Notes: generated by a model not told the origin, from the letters alone. Positions 24,468-34,113 are shown, counted from the first letter of the stretch. The stretch: 64,000 nucleotides of DNA from Marinobacter sp. LA51 (GCF_030297175.1 NZ_AP028070.1:2790001-2854000); one strand, 5' to 3'. Numbers and translations are program-made.

Positions 24468-26171
24468 ATGCCCGGATCGAAAACCGTCGCCAGCGCACTG
24501 GCGTTGGTGCTTGTTGTAACCCTTTTCCCCTGGTTTTCTTCCTCAGCCAAAGCCAATGAATCCCTTGTTGCCCGGATTGAGGCACTGGACGCGGGCTTTA
24601 CCGTGGAAGTGTTGGGTAATCGCCTGCTGGCCCGGCAGGCACTCTCCAACTTCTACGCCGCCAATAGCTACGAGCGGGCCTGGCGCAGTGCAGACCAACG
24701 CCACCAGCTGCTTGAGGCCATCGAATCGGCCAGCCGTGACGGCCTGGACCCGAGGGATTATCACGCCGATGTCCTGGCGGAACTCTCGAATCGCCCGATG
24801 CAGGACCTTCCTGACGACCTACAGGCCGATCTGGACCTGTTGTATTCCGATGCTTTTTTGATGCTCGGCTCGCATCTGCTCGAGGGCAAGGTCAGCCCAT
24901 ACACGATTCACGCCGAATGGACTGCGAACCGGCGGCAACGCAACATGGGCCAGGTTCTGGCGGCGGCACTGGTCAATGGGGATATTAGCGCAGCCGTCGA
25001 CGCCCTGCGGCCGACCCATTCCGACTACCACAGGCTGGTGCAGGCCCGTCAGACCATGACCGGACTGCTGGGCCGGCCCTGGCTGCCCATTCCCACTGGG
25101 GCAACCATTCGCCCCGGCGACCGGGACCACCGACTGATCGAAATCCGGCGGCGGCTGACCGCCCTTGGCGACCTCTCGGGATCAGGTGCGCCTGACCCCA
25201 GCCTGTACGGCGGCGAACTTGAGACCGCACTACCCCTGTTCCAGGCCCGCCATGGCCTGGAACCCGACGGCATCATTGGCCCGGCCACCCTGGCCGCGAT
25301 CAACCTGCTGCCGATCGAACGAGTGCATCAAATCGATGCCAGTCTGGAGCGCTGGCGCTGGCTGCCGGAGTCACTGGGTGAGCGATTCGTGTTGGTCAAT
25401 ATTGCCGGCTACGAATTGAAAATGATGGATCAGGGCGTCGAGCTGCTGCGCCAACGGGTGATTGTCGGCCAGCCTTTCCGACAGACCCCGGTGTTCAGTG
25501 ATCGGATCCGCTACCTGGTGCTAAACCCGACCTGGACCGTGCCGCGCCGACTGATGATTGAGGATCAGCTACCCCGGATCATCCGTGATCCGGATTACCT
25601 GCAGCGTCTGAATATGAAGGTATACCGCGGCTGGGGCGCCGACCGGCAACAGGTCGACCCCGCTGCCATCAACTGGGGCTCACTGTCACCGAACAACTTC
25701 CCATACCAGCTGGTGCAGGACCCGGGCCCCAACAACGCACTGGGCCAGATCAAGTTCATGTTTCCAAACCGGTACGATGTCTACCTCCACGACACCCCAT
25801 CACGGGATCTGTTTGGTCGGGTAGACCGCTCCTTCAGTTCGGGCTGTATCCGGGTGGAGCAACCGTTCGCACTGGCAGAACAATTACTCTTGGGCGACCC
25901 GAACTGGAACCGGGAGCGCATCCACGACACAGTCGGTTCCAACCAACCCAAAACCATCCTGTTACCTGAGCCGGTTCCCGTCTACATTCAGTATTGGACG
26001 GCTTGGGTCGACAACCGCGGGCAGCTACAGTTCCGCAATGACATCTATAATCGTGATAGCCGCTTGCTGGCGCGCCTTCGGGAGGACGCGTCAGGCGGCA
26101 GCCATGGCCTGACACCTGCTGCGGTCTCCTATCAGGAGTCCCAAGCCAACGATAACAAGGAGCAACCATGA
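24468..26171 (+). CDS. L,D-transpeptidase, YcbB type
   Basis: A 567-residue exported enzyme. A signal peptide (SALALVLVVTLFPWFSSSAKA) is followed by a helical scaffold domain, a peptidoglycan-binding domain (about 222-281, LFQARHGLEPDGIIGPATLA) and a YkuD catalytic domain. The catalytic residues are H441 (LHDTPSRDLF) and C460 in SFSSGCIRV. It makes or exchanges 3-3 crosslinks in the cell wall or attaches lipoproteins. The layout matches E. coli LdtD (YcbB). The stop overlaps the next start by four bases (ATGA). Confidence 0.95.
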   Translation: MPGSKTVASALALVLVVTLFPWFSSSAKANESLVARIEALDAGFTVEVLGNRLLARQALSNFYAANSYERAWRSADQRHQLLEAIESASRDGLDPRDYHADVLAELSNRPMQDLPDDLQADLDLLYSDAFLMLGSHLLEGKVSPYTIHAEWTANRRQRNMGQVLAAALVNGDISAAVDALRPTHSDYHRLVQARQTMTGLLGRPWLPIPTGATIRPGDRDHRLIEIRRRLTALGDLSGSGAPDPSLYGGELETALPLFQARHGLEPDGIIGPATLAAINLLPIERVHQIDASLERWRWLPESLGERFVLVNIAGYELKMMDQGVELLRQRVIVGQPFRQTPVFSDRIRYLVLNPTWTVPRRLMIEDQLPRIIRDPDYLQRLNMKVYRGWGADRQQVDPAAINWGSLSPNNFPYQLVQDPGPNNALGQIKFMFPNRYDVYLHDTPSRDLFGRVDRSFSSGCIRVEQPFALAEQLLLGDPNWNRERIHDTVGSNQPKTILLPEPVPVYIQYWTAWVDNRGQLQFRNDIYNRDSRLLARLREDASGGSHGLTPAAVSYQESQANDNKEQP

Positions 26172-26620
26172 CACGCGCCTTCGCTATTCTGACGTTGATC
26201 CTGATCGTGTCCGGGTGCCAATCGCTGCCCGACACCCGGCAAGGCACTGAGCGCAATACCGTTTTCCTGAGCGCCCAACATTGTCTGAGCGAATACCTGA
26301 AAGAACTCGAGAAGAACCATTACGGGCCCTGCCTTAAGGTACTCTCTGTGGCCGGCACGCCGCCCGCGATCACCGACGAGGGCTTTATCGAGCTGCCGAT
26401 TGCCACACCTCTGACTGTCAGTACCAGCTGTGTCTATCGCCATGCCGATGGTTCGCCGATCCCCCAGACCATGGAAACGGTGGAGTTTAAAATCACCGAC
26501 CAGACCTTTTCCAAACCGGGAGAGCGCTGGTATCTTCATGCCCACAAGCAGGCCCGGAATGTCGTCGGCTGCGAGCCGACGCTGTCGCGCTCCATCTACC
26601 CGACCTACAAAACCGACTGA
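26168..26620 (+). CDS. Predicted lipoprotein, co-translated with the L,D-transpeptidase
   Basis: A 150-residue protein with a lipoprotein signal: MTRAFAILTLILIVSGCQS, where LIVSGC is the lipobox and the cysteine is at about residue 17. The mature part has four more cysteines and no recognised domain (HCLSEYLKELEKNHYGPCLK; TSCVYRHADGSPIPQTMETVE). It overlaps the transpeptidase stop by four bases, so a function in cell-wall crosslinking, perhaps as a partner, is likely but unproven. Confidence 0.8.
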   Translation: MTRAFAILTLILIVSGCQSLPDTRQGTERNTVFLSAQHCLSEYLKELEKNHYGPCLKVLSVAGTPPAITDEGFIELPIATPLTVSTSCVYRHADGSPIPQTMETVEFKITDQTFSKPGERWYLHAHKQARNVVGCEPTLSRSIYPTYKTD

Positions 26621-26676
26621 ATCGTCGGCATGCGCCTCATTTTCAACCAGCGCCCTAACTTCAGGAGTTCCCATCC

Positions 26677-26949
26677 ATGACCAACCGCGTCGACATTCAC
26701 TACTGCACCGGTTGCCGCTGGCTGCTGCGCTCAGCCTGGATGGCGCAGGAACTGCTCACCACCTTTGAAGGCCAGCTCGACGAACTCACGCTCCACCCGG
26801 GCGACGGGGGAATCTTCGAGGTGTGGGTAAACGGCACTCGCATCTGGTCCCGCAAAGAACAACAGGGGTTCCCTGAAATCACCAAGCTCAAACAGCTGGT
26901 TCGGGATGAAATCGATCCGGAGCGGTCGCTGGGCCATTCTGACCGTTGA
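26677..26949 (+). CDS. SelT/SelW/SelH (Rdx) family protein
   Basis: A 90-residue thioredoxin-fold protein. The redox motif is YCTGCRWLLRSAWMAQELL, with CXXC at about residues 10-13, where Cys takes the place of selenocysteine in eukaryotic SelW. A later FEVWVNGTRIWSRKEQQGFPE matches the conserved F-E-V-x-x-x-G-x-x-x-W-S-R-K. CAGGAG lies ahead of the ATG. The family is thought to act in redox control; its substrate here is unknown. Confidence 0.92.
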   Translation: MTNRVDIHYCTGCRWLLRSAWMAQELLTTFEGQLDELTLHPGDGGIFEVWVNGTRIWSRKEQQGFPEITKLKQLVRDEIDPERSLGHSDR

Positions 26950-27077
26950 TTTGTCTGCATTTTCCCCATCTTGCTCAAAAAATCTGACCGGCTTCATCGG
27001 ATCATATCGCTTTAAACCTGAACTGCTGGCGCGGATGATCCGTAATTGAACAATCGATCAAGAATGGGAGGAACCAG

Positions 27078-28178
27078 ATGACCGACGTGATGCAAAACAC
27101 CCGATTTACCAACCTGACCATGGCCAATCGCTTTGCGCTTGCGCCCATGACCCGGACCAGCGCCGAGGCCGACGGCACCCCCAATGAGCTGATGGCTGAC
27201 CACTACGAAGCCTACGCCAAAGGCGGGTTTGGCCTGTTGATTACCGAAGGCACTTACACCGATGACCGTGCCAGCCAGGGCTACGCCAATCAGCCTGGCC
27301 TGATCAGCGACGCGCACATTGAAGGTTGGAAAACCATTGTGGACCGCATTCACGCCGCGGGCAGCAAGGCGATTGCGCAGCTCATGCACGCTGGTGCCCA
27401 GTTCCAGGCCAACCATTACACCGATCAGCCGCTGGCGCCCAGTGCCGTACAGCCAAAAGGCGCACCCCTTGGCTTTTACGGCGACCAGTCTGAGTGGCAA
27501 ACGCCGCAAGCGATGACTGAGGCCGACATTAAATTCGCGATCGAAGGATTCGTGAAGACCGCGGTTAACGCCAAAACCGCCGGTTTCGACGGTGTCGAAC
27601 TGCACGGAGCCAACGGCTACCTGTTGAATCAGTTCCTGAGCAGCCATTTCAACCGTCGCGAAGATTCCTACGGTGGCAGCCTGGAGAATCGTCTGCGCGT
27701 AGTGGTGGAAACCATCAAAGCGGTACGAGCGGCGGTCGGTAACGACTTCGCAGTGGGCATTCGCCTGTCGCAGGTCGCAGTAACTGATCCCGACTATCAG
27801 CTGCCTGAAGGCGAAGTCGGATTCCGCCAGATTACCGAAGCGGTCCGGGACGCCGGTGCTGACTTTATCCATACCACTGACGGTGATGTCCACCGGGCGC
27901 CCTTCGTCGAGGGTGACAAGTCGCTGGCCGACGTGGTCGCCGAAATCGACGGCATTGAGCTGATCATCAACGGCGGTATTGACGAAACCAACCATCAGGA
28001 CCGCGCAGAGGCGTACCCGGGAGCGTTGTTGGCCGTGGGCAAAAAAGCGCTGGCCAATCCGGATTTCGTACAGCGCCTGAAGGATGGCAAGGAGATCGAC
28101 GACATCGACTTTGCCATGCTCCAGCCCAAGGCAACCATTGAGAATGAACTGGCCTGGCGTCGTAAGCAGGCGGCCTAA
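27078..28178 (+). CDS. Old Yellow Enzyme-family alkene reductase
   Basis: A 366-residue FMN-dependent oxidoreductase. The barrel is seen in NRFALAPMTRTSAEADGTPNE, LMHAGAQFQANHY and GFDGVELHGANGYLLNQFLSSHFNRREDSYGGSLENR. Histidine and asparagine in VELHGANGY are positioned as the substrate-anchoring pair of the family. It reduces activated C=C bonds with NAD(P)H. GGGAGGAACC before the ATG is strong. A terminator follows at 28200. Confidence 0.93.
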   Translation: MTDVMQNTRFTNLTMANRFALAPMTRTSAEADGTPNELMADHYEAYAKGGFGLLITEGTYTDDRASQGYANQPGLISDAHIEGWKTIVDRIHAAGSKAIAQLMHAGAQFQANHYTDQPLAPSAVQPKGAPLGFYGDQSEWQTPQAMTEADIKFAIEGFVKTAVNAKTAGFDGVELHGANGYLLNQFLSSHFNRREDSYGGSLENRLRVVVETIKAVRAAVGNDFAVGIRLSQVAVTDPDYQLPEGEVGFRQITEAVRDAGADFIHTTDGDVHRAPFVEGDKSLADVVAEIDGIELIINGGIDETNHQDRAEAYPGALLAVGKKALANPDFVQRLKDGKEIDDIDFAMLQPKATIENELAWRRKQAA

Positions 28179-28199
28179 CCGGCACGCGCTGCTGTCGAC

Positions 28200-28232
28200 A
28201 AACCCCCAGAGCGAGAGCTCCGGGGGTTTTCT
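28200..28232 (+). terminator. Intrinsic terminator
   Basis: AAACCCCC (28200-28207) pairs with GGGGGTTT (28222-28229), and a T-rich tract (TTTTCTTTGTTT) follows. It lies between the alkene reductase and the ZIP gene. Confidence 0.8.
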
Positions 28233-28262
28233 TTGTTTGATAAGACCCCAACCGGAGACTCC

Positions 28263-29048
28263 ATGACTTCCGACATCAGCATTGTCTGGCTAGGTGCATT
28301 GGCGAGCCTGTTGGCCGGCCTGGCCAGTGGCGTCGGTGCGCTGGCGGTATTTTTCCTTCGAACCCTGACCGACCGGTTGCAGGACAGCATGCTGGCGGCC
28401 GCAGCCGGCGTTATGTTGGCGGCCTCGTTCTTCTCGCTGCTATTGCCCGGGCTGGATTACGGCGAGTCCCTGGTAGGCACGACCAGCGGAGCCGCGCTGA
28501 TCGTTATCTTCGGTGTGCTGTCAGGCGCCGGCGCACTGTTCTTTATTCACCAGAAGCTGCCCCACGAGCACTTTGGCTTGGGCCGCGAAGGCCCAAATAC
28601 CGCACACATCCGGCGCATCTGGCTGTTCATCATCGCCATCACCCTGCACAACTTTCCCGAGGGCATGGCGGTCGGCGTCGGTTTTGCCGGTGGTGATGTC
28701 AGCAACGGTTATGTGCTGGCCACAGGGATCGGCATCCAGAATATTCCGGAGGGTCTGGCGGTGGCCTTTTCCCTGTTGGCGATCAACTATTCCCGGGCGA
28801 AAGCCTTCGGTATTGCCCTGCTCACGGGGCTGGCCGAGCCGATAGGCGGTCTTTTCGGAGCGGCACTGGTGTGGCTGGCGGAGCCAATCATGCCCTGGAC
28901 CCTGGGTTTTGCCGCCGGTGCCATGCTGTTCATCATCAGCAACGAGATCATTCCCGAAACCCACCGGAACTCTTACAAAACCTTGGCTACCTTCTCGCTA
29001 CTGGTCGGTTTTGTGATCATGATGTTTCTGGACGCCACGCTCGGCTAG
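28263..29048 (+). CDS. ZIP family metal transporter
   Basis: A 261-residue inner-membrane protein with eight helices, the ZIP size. Metal-site motifs are HNFPEGMAVGVGF (helix 4) and GIQNIPEGLAVAF (helix 5). Residues around 185-215 (LTGLAEPIGGLFGAALVWL) form the amphipathic later helices. ZIP proteins import zinc, iron or manganese. CCGGAGACTCC precedes the ATG at 28263. Its last 51 bases overlap the convergent LysR gene. Confidence 0.93.
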   Translation: MTSDISIVWLGALASLLAGLASGVGALAVFFLRTLTDRLQDSMLAAAAGVMLAASFFSLLLPGLDYGESLVGTTSGAALIVIFGVLSGAGALFFIHQKLPHEHFGLGREGPNTAHIRRIWLFIIAITLHNFPEGMAVGVGFAGGDVSNGYVLATGIGIQNIPEGLAVAFSLLAINYSRAKAFGIALLTGLAEPIGGLFGAALVWLAEPIMPWTLGFAAGAMLFIISNEIIPETHRNSYKTLATFSLLVGFVIMMFLDATLG

Positions 29049-29960
29049 ACCCGGCGAGCCGAGGCCCTCAAGCAGCCAGACCCCGGCCAATGCCTCCAGG
29101 GCCTCGGCGATGACCGGTTCATGCTCGCGATCCCTGCGCCAGATAAAGCTAAGGGCGCAGGGTATGCGCACTCCTTCCGCAACCACCAGGCCCCGCTCCT
29201 GACGTTCGGCCATGGCCAGGGCGTCGCGGGCGAGACTGAGCCCTACTCCGGCCCGAACCAGGTCGAGCATGCAGGCCTCCTGATCCACCTGGGCCACGCC
29301 CTGGGGCACCAGCCCCTGCGGCTCCATGACACTGGCCAGCAATCGGTTGTGTACCGAATCCTCCGGCGTCACGATCCAGGGCAGCGCCGCCAGGCTGGAC
29401 CAGCGGGTATCTGAAAGCCGTGTAGCCCACCCGGCTGGCGCAATCACGTGGTAATCAAACCGGGTCAGTTCCCGATGCATCAGCTCGGGCAGAACCGGAC
29501 CTGCGCCCGGCGGGGCCAGGAAGTAGCCGACATCGAGATTGCCATTGCGCACCTGCTCCAGTACCCGACCACTCATCCCCTGGTGCAACTCGGTTTCAAG
29601 CTGCGGCGCCCGGGCCACCAACCGATGCAGAAAAGCCCCGAGCCGGATAAATTCCGGGTCCACAATGGTGCCGATCTTGAGCCGCCCCCGTACTGTGCTG
29701 TGCAGGGCGCGGGCACTCTGTTCAAACGCGGCCAGCCCGGCCAGGGCCTTTTCCGCCACCGGCAGCAAGCTTTGGCCATCGGCGGTGAGCACCAGGCCCT
29801 GGGGTTTGCGCCGGAACAATTTCAGGTCCAGATCATCCTGCAACTGCTTCAGTTTCAGACTCACCGCCGGCTGAGTCAGGTGCAGACGAACCGCCGCCCT
29901 GGACACACTGCCCTCACGGGCAACCGCCACGAACGCTCGTAACCCTTGCAGGTGTTGCAT
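28998..29960 (-). CDS. LysR family regulator divergent from mmsA
   Basis: A 320-residue LysR-type regulator. The winged helix is RAFVAVAREGSVSRAAVRLHLTQPAVSLKLKQLQDDLDLKLFRR. It diverges from the mmsA-GMC dehydrogenase operon with a 187-base gap that contains a palindromic T-N11-A box (29983-30001). Where a LysR gene is divergent from mmsA and a GMC dehydrogenase in Pseudomonas denitrificans, it responds to 3-hydroxypropionate; a similar role is plausible here. Its 3' end overlaps ZIP by 51 bases. Confidence 0.9.
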   Translation of the reverse strand: MQHLQGLRAFVAVAREGSVSRAAVRLHLTQPAVSLKLKQLQDDLDLKLFRRKPQGLVLTADGQSLLPVAEKALAGLAAFEQSARALHSTVRGRLKIGTIVDPEFIRLGAFLHRLVARAPQLETELHQGMSGRVLEQVRNGNLDVGYFLAPPGAGPVLPELMHRELTRFDYHVIAPAGWATRLSDTRWSSLAALPWIVTPEDSVHNRLLASVMEPQGLVPQGVAQVDQEACMLDLVRAGVGLSLARDALAMAERQERGLVVAEGVRIPCALSFIWRRDREHEPVIAEALEALAGVWLLEGLGSPGLAERGVQKHHDHKTDQ

Positions 29961-29982
29961 ACCCCCTCCTCAGCAACTCTCA

Positions 29983-30001
29983 ATATAAGCATTACTTATA
30001 T
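29983..30001. promoter_or_regulatory. Palindromic LysR-type operator
   Basis: The arms ATATAAG (29983-29989) and CTTATAT (29995-30001) are a perfect inverted repeat around CATTA. A T at 29986 and an A at 29998 give the T-N11-A spacing of LysR boxes. It lies 22 bases upstream of the LysR start codon and about 150 bases from mmsA. Confidence 0.65.
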
Positions 30002-30147
30002 CATGCTTTAGAAACTTTCAATTGCCCAAGCCCCGAAGCCACCGTAAATTATCTGCTCAGTTCTTGTACAAACTTTATCAGATCCCTTATTCAAGGCTTC
30101 TGAATCGGCATCCAGTACAGCCATTCGCACACATCAAAGGGGCTAGC

Positions 30148-31659
30148 ATGAGCAATCCAACGATCCAGCATTATATCAATGGGCAAATTTCAGAGGGCAG
30201 CTCCGGCCACCAACAGGATGTGTTCAACCCGGCAACCGGCCAAGTTTCGGGCCAGGTTGTTCTGGCCAACCATGACGACGTCGATCAGGCCGTAGCCGCC
30301 GCTTCTGCAGCGTTTCCAAGCTGGGCCGACACCCCGCCGATTCGCCGTGCCCGGGTCATGTTCAGATTTCTCGAATTGCTCAACCAGCACAAAGACGAAC
30401 TGGCCGAAGCCATCACCCGTGAGCACGGGAAGGTCTTTACCGATGCGCAGGGCGAAGTAGCCCGGGGCATCGACATTGTCGAGTTTGCCTGCGGTATTCC
30501 GCAGTTGCTGAAAGGCGATTACACCGACCAGGTCAGCACCGGTATCGACAACTGGACCATGCGCCAGCCTCTGGGCGTTGTTGCCGGCATCACTCCCTTC
30601 AACTTCCCGGTGATGGTGCCGATGTGGATGTTCCCGGTGGCGATCGCCGCCGGCAACACCTTTGTGCTTAAGCCCAGCCCCATTGATCCGAGCGCCTCGC
30701 TGATGATCGCCGACCTGCTCAAGCAGGCCGGTCTGCCCGACGGCGTGTTTAACGTGATCCAGGGCGACAAGGGCGCGGTGGAAGCACTGATCGAGCATCC
30801 GGATGTCATGGCCCTGAGCTTTGTCGGCTCCACCCCGATTGCCAACCTGATCTACGAAAACGGCGCCCGCCACGGCAAGCGCATTCAGGCCTTGGGCGGT
30901 GCCAAGAACCACATGGTGGTCATGCCCGATGCGGATCTGGACAAGGCCGTGGACGCCCTCATCGGTGCCGGTTATGGCAGCGCGGGCGAACGCTGCATGG
31001 CCATCAGCGTGGCGGTGCTCGTGGGAGACGTGGCCGACAAGATCATCCCCCAGCTGGCCGAACGTGCCCGTAGCCTGAAGGTGAAAAACGGCATGAAACT
31101 GGACGCCGAGATGGGCCCGATCGTCAGCGCCGCAGCACACCAGCGCATTACCGGCTACATTGACAAGGGTGTGGCAGAAGGCGCCGAACTGGTTGTGGAC
31201 GGACGAGAGTTTGACGCCGGTACCACCGGCGAAGGCTGCAATGAAGGATTCTGGATGGGCGGCAGCCTGTTCGACCATGTAACACCGGACATGACCATCT
31301 ACAAAGAAGAAATCTTCGGCCCGGTACTGGCCTGTGTAAGGGTTCCCGACATCGCCACCGCCATCCGGCTGATCAATGAGCACGAGTTTGGCAATGGCGT
31401 CAGCTGCTTCACCGAAAGCGGCACCGTGGCCCGTGAGTTTGGCCGCCGCATTCAGGTCGGTATGGTCGGCATCAACGTGCCTATCCCGGTGCCCATGGCG
31501 TGGCACGGCTTTGGCGGCTGGAAGCGCTCCATGTTCGGCGACACCCACGCCTACGGTGAAGAAGGCGTGAAGTTCTACACCCGGCAGAAGTCGATCATGC
31601 AGCGCTGGTCTGACTCCATTGATGCCGGTGCCGAATTTGTCATGCCTACCGCCAAGTAA
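30148..31659 (+). CDS. mmsA: CoA-acylating (methyl)malonate-semialdehyde dehydrogenase
   Basis: A 503-residue aldehyde dehydrogenase of the MmsA type: [37 protein letters not shown] and the catalytic cysteine in [15 protein letters not shown] at about residue 287. MmsA converts methylmalonate semialdehyde, or malonate semialdehyde, with CoA and NAD+ to propionyl-CoA or acetyl-CoA. Start ATG 30148 follows AAAGGGG. It is followed 25 bases later by a GMC dehydrogenase. Together they can oxidise a 3-hydroxyacid to its semialdehyde and then to an acyl-CoA. Confidence 0.95.
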   Translation: MSNPTIQHYINGQISEGSSGHQQDVFNPATGQVSGQVVLANHDDVDQAVAAASAAFPSWADTPPIRRARVMFRFLELLNQHKDELAEAITREHGKVFTDAQGEVARGIDIVEFACGIPQLLKGDYTDQVSTGIDNWTMRQPLGVVAGITPFNFPVMVPMWMFPVAIAAGNTFVLKPSPIDPSASLMIADLLKQAGLPDGVFNVIQGDKGAVEALIEHPDVMALSFVGSTPIANLIYENGARHGKRIQALGGAKNHMVVMPDADLDKAVDALIGAGYGSAGERCMAISVAVLVGDVADKIIPQLAERARSLKVKNGMKLDAEMGPIVSAAAHQRITGYIDKGVAEGAELVVDGREFDAGTTGEGCNEGFWMGGSLFDHVTPDMTIYKEEIFGPVLACVRVPDIATAIRLINEHEFGNGVSCFTESGTVAREFGRRIQVGMVGINVPIPVPMAWHGFGGWKRSMFGDTHAYGEEGVKFYTRQKSIMQRWSDSIDAGAEFVMPTAK

Positions 31660-31684
31660 CTCGCCCCAGGTCCGGGAGATAGCT

Positions 31685-33352
31685 ATGTCCGAAAACAACA
31701 ATGCCCAGGGACAGCTCGAATTTGATTACATCGTCGTGGGCGCCGGTTCAGCCGGCTGCCTGCTGGCCAACCGGCTGAGCGCAAATCCGGATAACCGGGT
31801 ACTGCTCATCGAAGCCGGCGGCCGGGATAACTACCACTGGATTCACATTCCGGTGGGATACCTGTACTGCATCGACAATCCGCGCACCGACTGGCGTTTT
31901 CGCACCGAACCGGATCCCGGCCTGAACGGCCGGTCACTGATCTATCCCCGGGGCAAGACCCTGGGCGGCTGCTCCAGCATCAATGGCATGCTCTACATTC
32001 GCGGCCAGGCCCGGGACTACAACCACTGGGCTGATGTCACCGGGGAGCAGGCCTGGAACTGGGACAACTGCCTGCCCGACTTCATGCGCCACGAAGATCA
32101 CTATCGTCTGGATGACGGCGGCGACGCCGACCCGGAGCACAAGAACTACCACGGCCACGGTGGCGAATGGCGGATTGAGCACCAGCGCCTGAAGTGGAAG
32201 ATTCTGGAGGACTTTGCCGAAGCCTGTGTAGAGGCCGGCATTCCCCGCACCCGCGACTTCAATCGCGGCGACAACGAAGGCGTCGACTATTTCGAGGTTA
32301 ACCAACGCTCCGGCTGGCGCTGGAATACCTCCAAGGCCTTCCTGCGCACCGCCGAGAAGCGCCCTAACCTGACCCTCTGGCACTCAACCCACGTACTTGG
32401 CCTGGAGATGGCATCGGGTGAGCAGCCCCGGTGTACTGGCGTTCGCGTGGAGCGGCCCGGACAGGGCGAGATCAGGGCCCAGGCGCGCCGGGAAGTCATT
32501 CTGTCTGCCGGCGCCATTGGCTCACCCCAGCTACTGCAACTGTCAGGCATCGGGCCTGCCGACCTGCTGCGGGAGCACGATATCCCGGTGATCAAGGATC
32601 TGCCCGGAGTCGGCGAGAATCTGCAGGATCACCTGCAGATTCGTTCGGTGTACAAGGTTCAGGGCGCAATCACCCTGAACACCATGGCCAACTCGCTGCT
32701 GGGCAAGGCGCGCATTGGTCTGGAATACCTGGTCAAACGCTCCGGCCCCATGAGCATGGCGCCGTCGCAACTGTGCCTGTTTACCCGCAGCTCAGAGGAC
32801 TATGACTACGCCAACATTGAGTACCACGTTCAGCCCCTGAGCCTGGACGCTTTTGGACAGCCGCTGCACGATTTCCCGGCCATCACCGCCAGCGTCTGCA
32901 ACCTCAACCCGAGCAGCCGCGGATCGGTGCGGATTCGCAGCCGGGACTCGAAGACTCCACCTGCGATCGCGCCCAACTATTTAAGTACCGAGGAGGACCG
33001 GAAGGTGGCGGCCGATTCCCTGCGGGTCACCCGTCGGATTGCCGAACAGCAGGCCTTTGCCAAGTACCAGCCGGAGGAGTTCAAACCGGGACTGCAGTAC
33101 CAGACCGATGAGGAGTTGGCGAAGCTGGCCGGCGACATTGGCACCACCATTTTTCACCCGGTGGGCACCACGCGTATGGGGCGAGCGGACGACACTATGG
33201 CGGTAGTGGACCCGCACCTGAAAGTGCGGGGTGTAACCGGACTTCGGGTAGTGGATGCTGGCGTGATGCCGACCATCACCAGTGGCAACACCAACTCCCC
33301 GACCCTGATGATTGCCGAAAAGGCTGCGGGCTGGATTTTGGCCGGCAAGTGA
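31685..33352 (+). CDS. GMC family (choline dehydrogenase-like) oxidoreductase
   Basis: A 555-residue FAD enzyme. The FAD-binding motif is VVGAGSAGCLLANRLS (about residue 17), and the two GMC signatures are GKTLGGCSSINGMLYIRGQ and EVILSAGAIGSPQLLQLSGIG. The catalytic histidine is in FHPVGTTRMG. The sequence is a choline-dehydrogenase relative, and in the mmsA context it resembles DddA/HpdH, which oxidise 3-hydroxypropionate to malonate semialdehyde. The start is ATG 31685 with GGGAGA upstream. It is the second gene of the operon. Confidence 0.92.
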   Translation: MSENNNAQGQLEFDYIVVGAGSAGCLLANRLSANPDNRVLLIEAGGRDNYHWIHIPVGYLYCIDNPRTDWRFRTEPDPGLNGRSLIYPRGKTLGGCSSINGMLYIRGQARDYNHWADVTGEQAWNWDNCLPDFMRHEDHYRLDDGGDADPEHKNYHGHGGEWRIEHQRLKWKILEDFAEACVEAGIPRTRDFNRGDNEGVDYFEVNQRSGWRWNTSKAFLRTAEKRPNLTLWHSTHVLGLEMASGEQPRCTGVRVERPGQGEIRAQARREVILSAGAIGSPQLLQLSGIGPADLLREHDIPVIKDLPGVGENLQDHLQIRSVYKVQGAITLNTMANSLLGKARIGLEYLVKRSGPMSMAPSQLCLFTRSSEDYDYANIEYHVQPLSLDAFGQPLHDFPAITASVCNLNPSSRGSVRIRSRDSKTPPAIAPNYLSTEEDRKVAADSLRVTRRIAEQQAFAKYQPEEFKPGLQYQTDEELAKLAGDIGTTIFHPVGTTRMGRADDTMAVVDPHLKVRGVTGLRVVDAGVMPTITSGNTNSPTLMIAEKAAGWILAGK

Positions 33353-33358
33353 GGCTGG

Positions 33359-34030
33359 CTAGCCTGCCAGCTTCTGGATCTCGGGATAATCCCGCAGGTG
33401 CTGGACAGGTTCCGTAGGGGCGTCCATGTCCAGCGCACAGACTTCATTAACCATGGCCTGGGCCACGGTGGATGCCTGCACGCCGCGGTATTTTTCCAGC
33501 GGGCCGAGCAAGACCCGGTTCACCAGGGGCATCAGCTTGATACCCAGGCCTTCGGCGGTGCGTTGCTCCTGTCGGTCACCGAGCAACAGGCTGGGATGAT
33601 AGACCGAGAGATAGGGATAGCCGAGCTCACGCACTGCGTCTTCTAGTTCGCCCTTAACCCGGTTGTAGAAAATGGTGGAATCTGAGGATGCGCCAATGGC
33701 GGACATCAGAATGAACGCCCGTGCTCCGGCCGCCCGGCCCAGGCGCGCAGCCTCCAGACTGTAGCCGAAATCCACCTTACGGAACTGCTCGCGAGAACCC
33801 GCCTTCTTGATGGTGGTGCCCAGGCAGCAAACGATTGCATCCACGGCGAACAGATCGGCACTGGCTTGCAGATCGTCAAAATCCACCTGATGCTGGTTCA
33901 GCTTGCGGTGTTCAGGGCCAACCCGGCGACGCACCGGCGCTACCACCGAAGTCACCTCTGGCCGTTCCAGCAGTTTCTCGACCACTGCCGCCCCGGTCAG
34001 TCCGGTGGCTCCCAGTACCATGACGTTCAA
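33359..34030 (-). CDS. NAD(P)H-binding atypical SDR protein
   Basis: A 223-residue Rossmann protein. The opening MNVMVLGATGLTGAAVVEKLLERPEVTSV is the GXXGXXG dinucleotide motif of atypical short-chain dehydrogenases (HTATIP2/NmrA-like). It also shows CCLGTTIKKAGSREQFRKVDFGYSLEAARLGR and FILMSAIGASSDSTIFYNRVKGELE, the usual family middle. It is probably a sensor or reductase; no substrate is clear. It ends seven bases from the GMC stop, in convergent orientation. Confidence 0.88.
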   Translation of the reverse strand: MNVMVLGATGLTGAAVVEKLLERPEVTSVVAPVRRRVGPEHRKLNQHQVDFDDLQASADLFAVDAIVCCLGTTIKKAGSREQFRKVDFGYSLEAARLGRAAGARAFILMSAIGASSDSTIFYNRVKGELEDAVRELGYPYLSVYHPSLLLGDRQEQRTAEGLGIKLMPLVNRVLLGPLEKYRGVQASTVAQAMVNEVCALDMDAPTEPVQHLRDYPEIQKLAG

Positions 34031-34113
34031 CGCATTGCCTCCTTAACTCACTCTCGTGGATTGCCTTTCTGGTCGGGGCTCTTTAAATCGGTGAAACCCA
34101 TTCAACTGGTAAC

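Noticed and set aside
33354..33371. GCTGGC/GCCAGC hairpin at the GMC-SDR convergent end
   Set aside because: Short stem without T-run and overlapping coding sequence.
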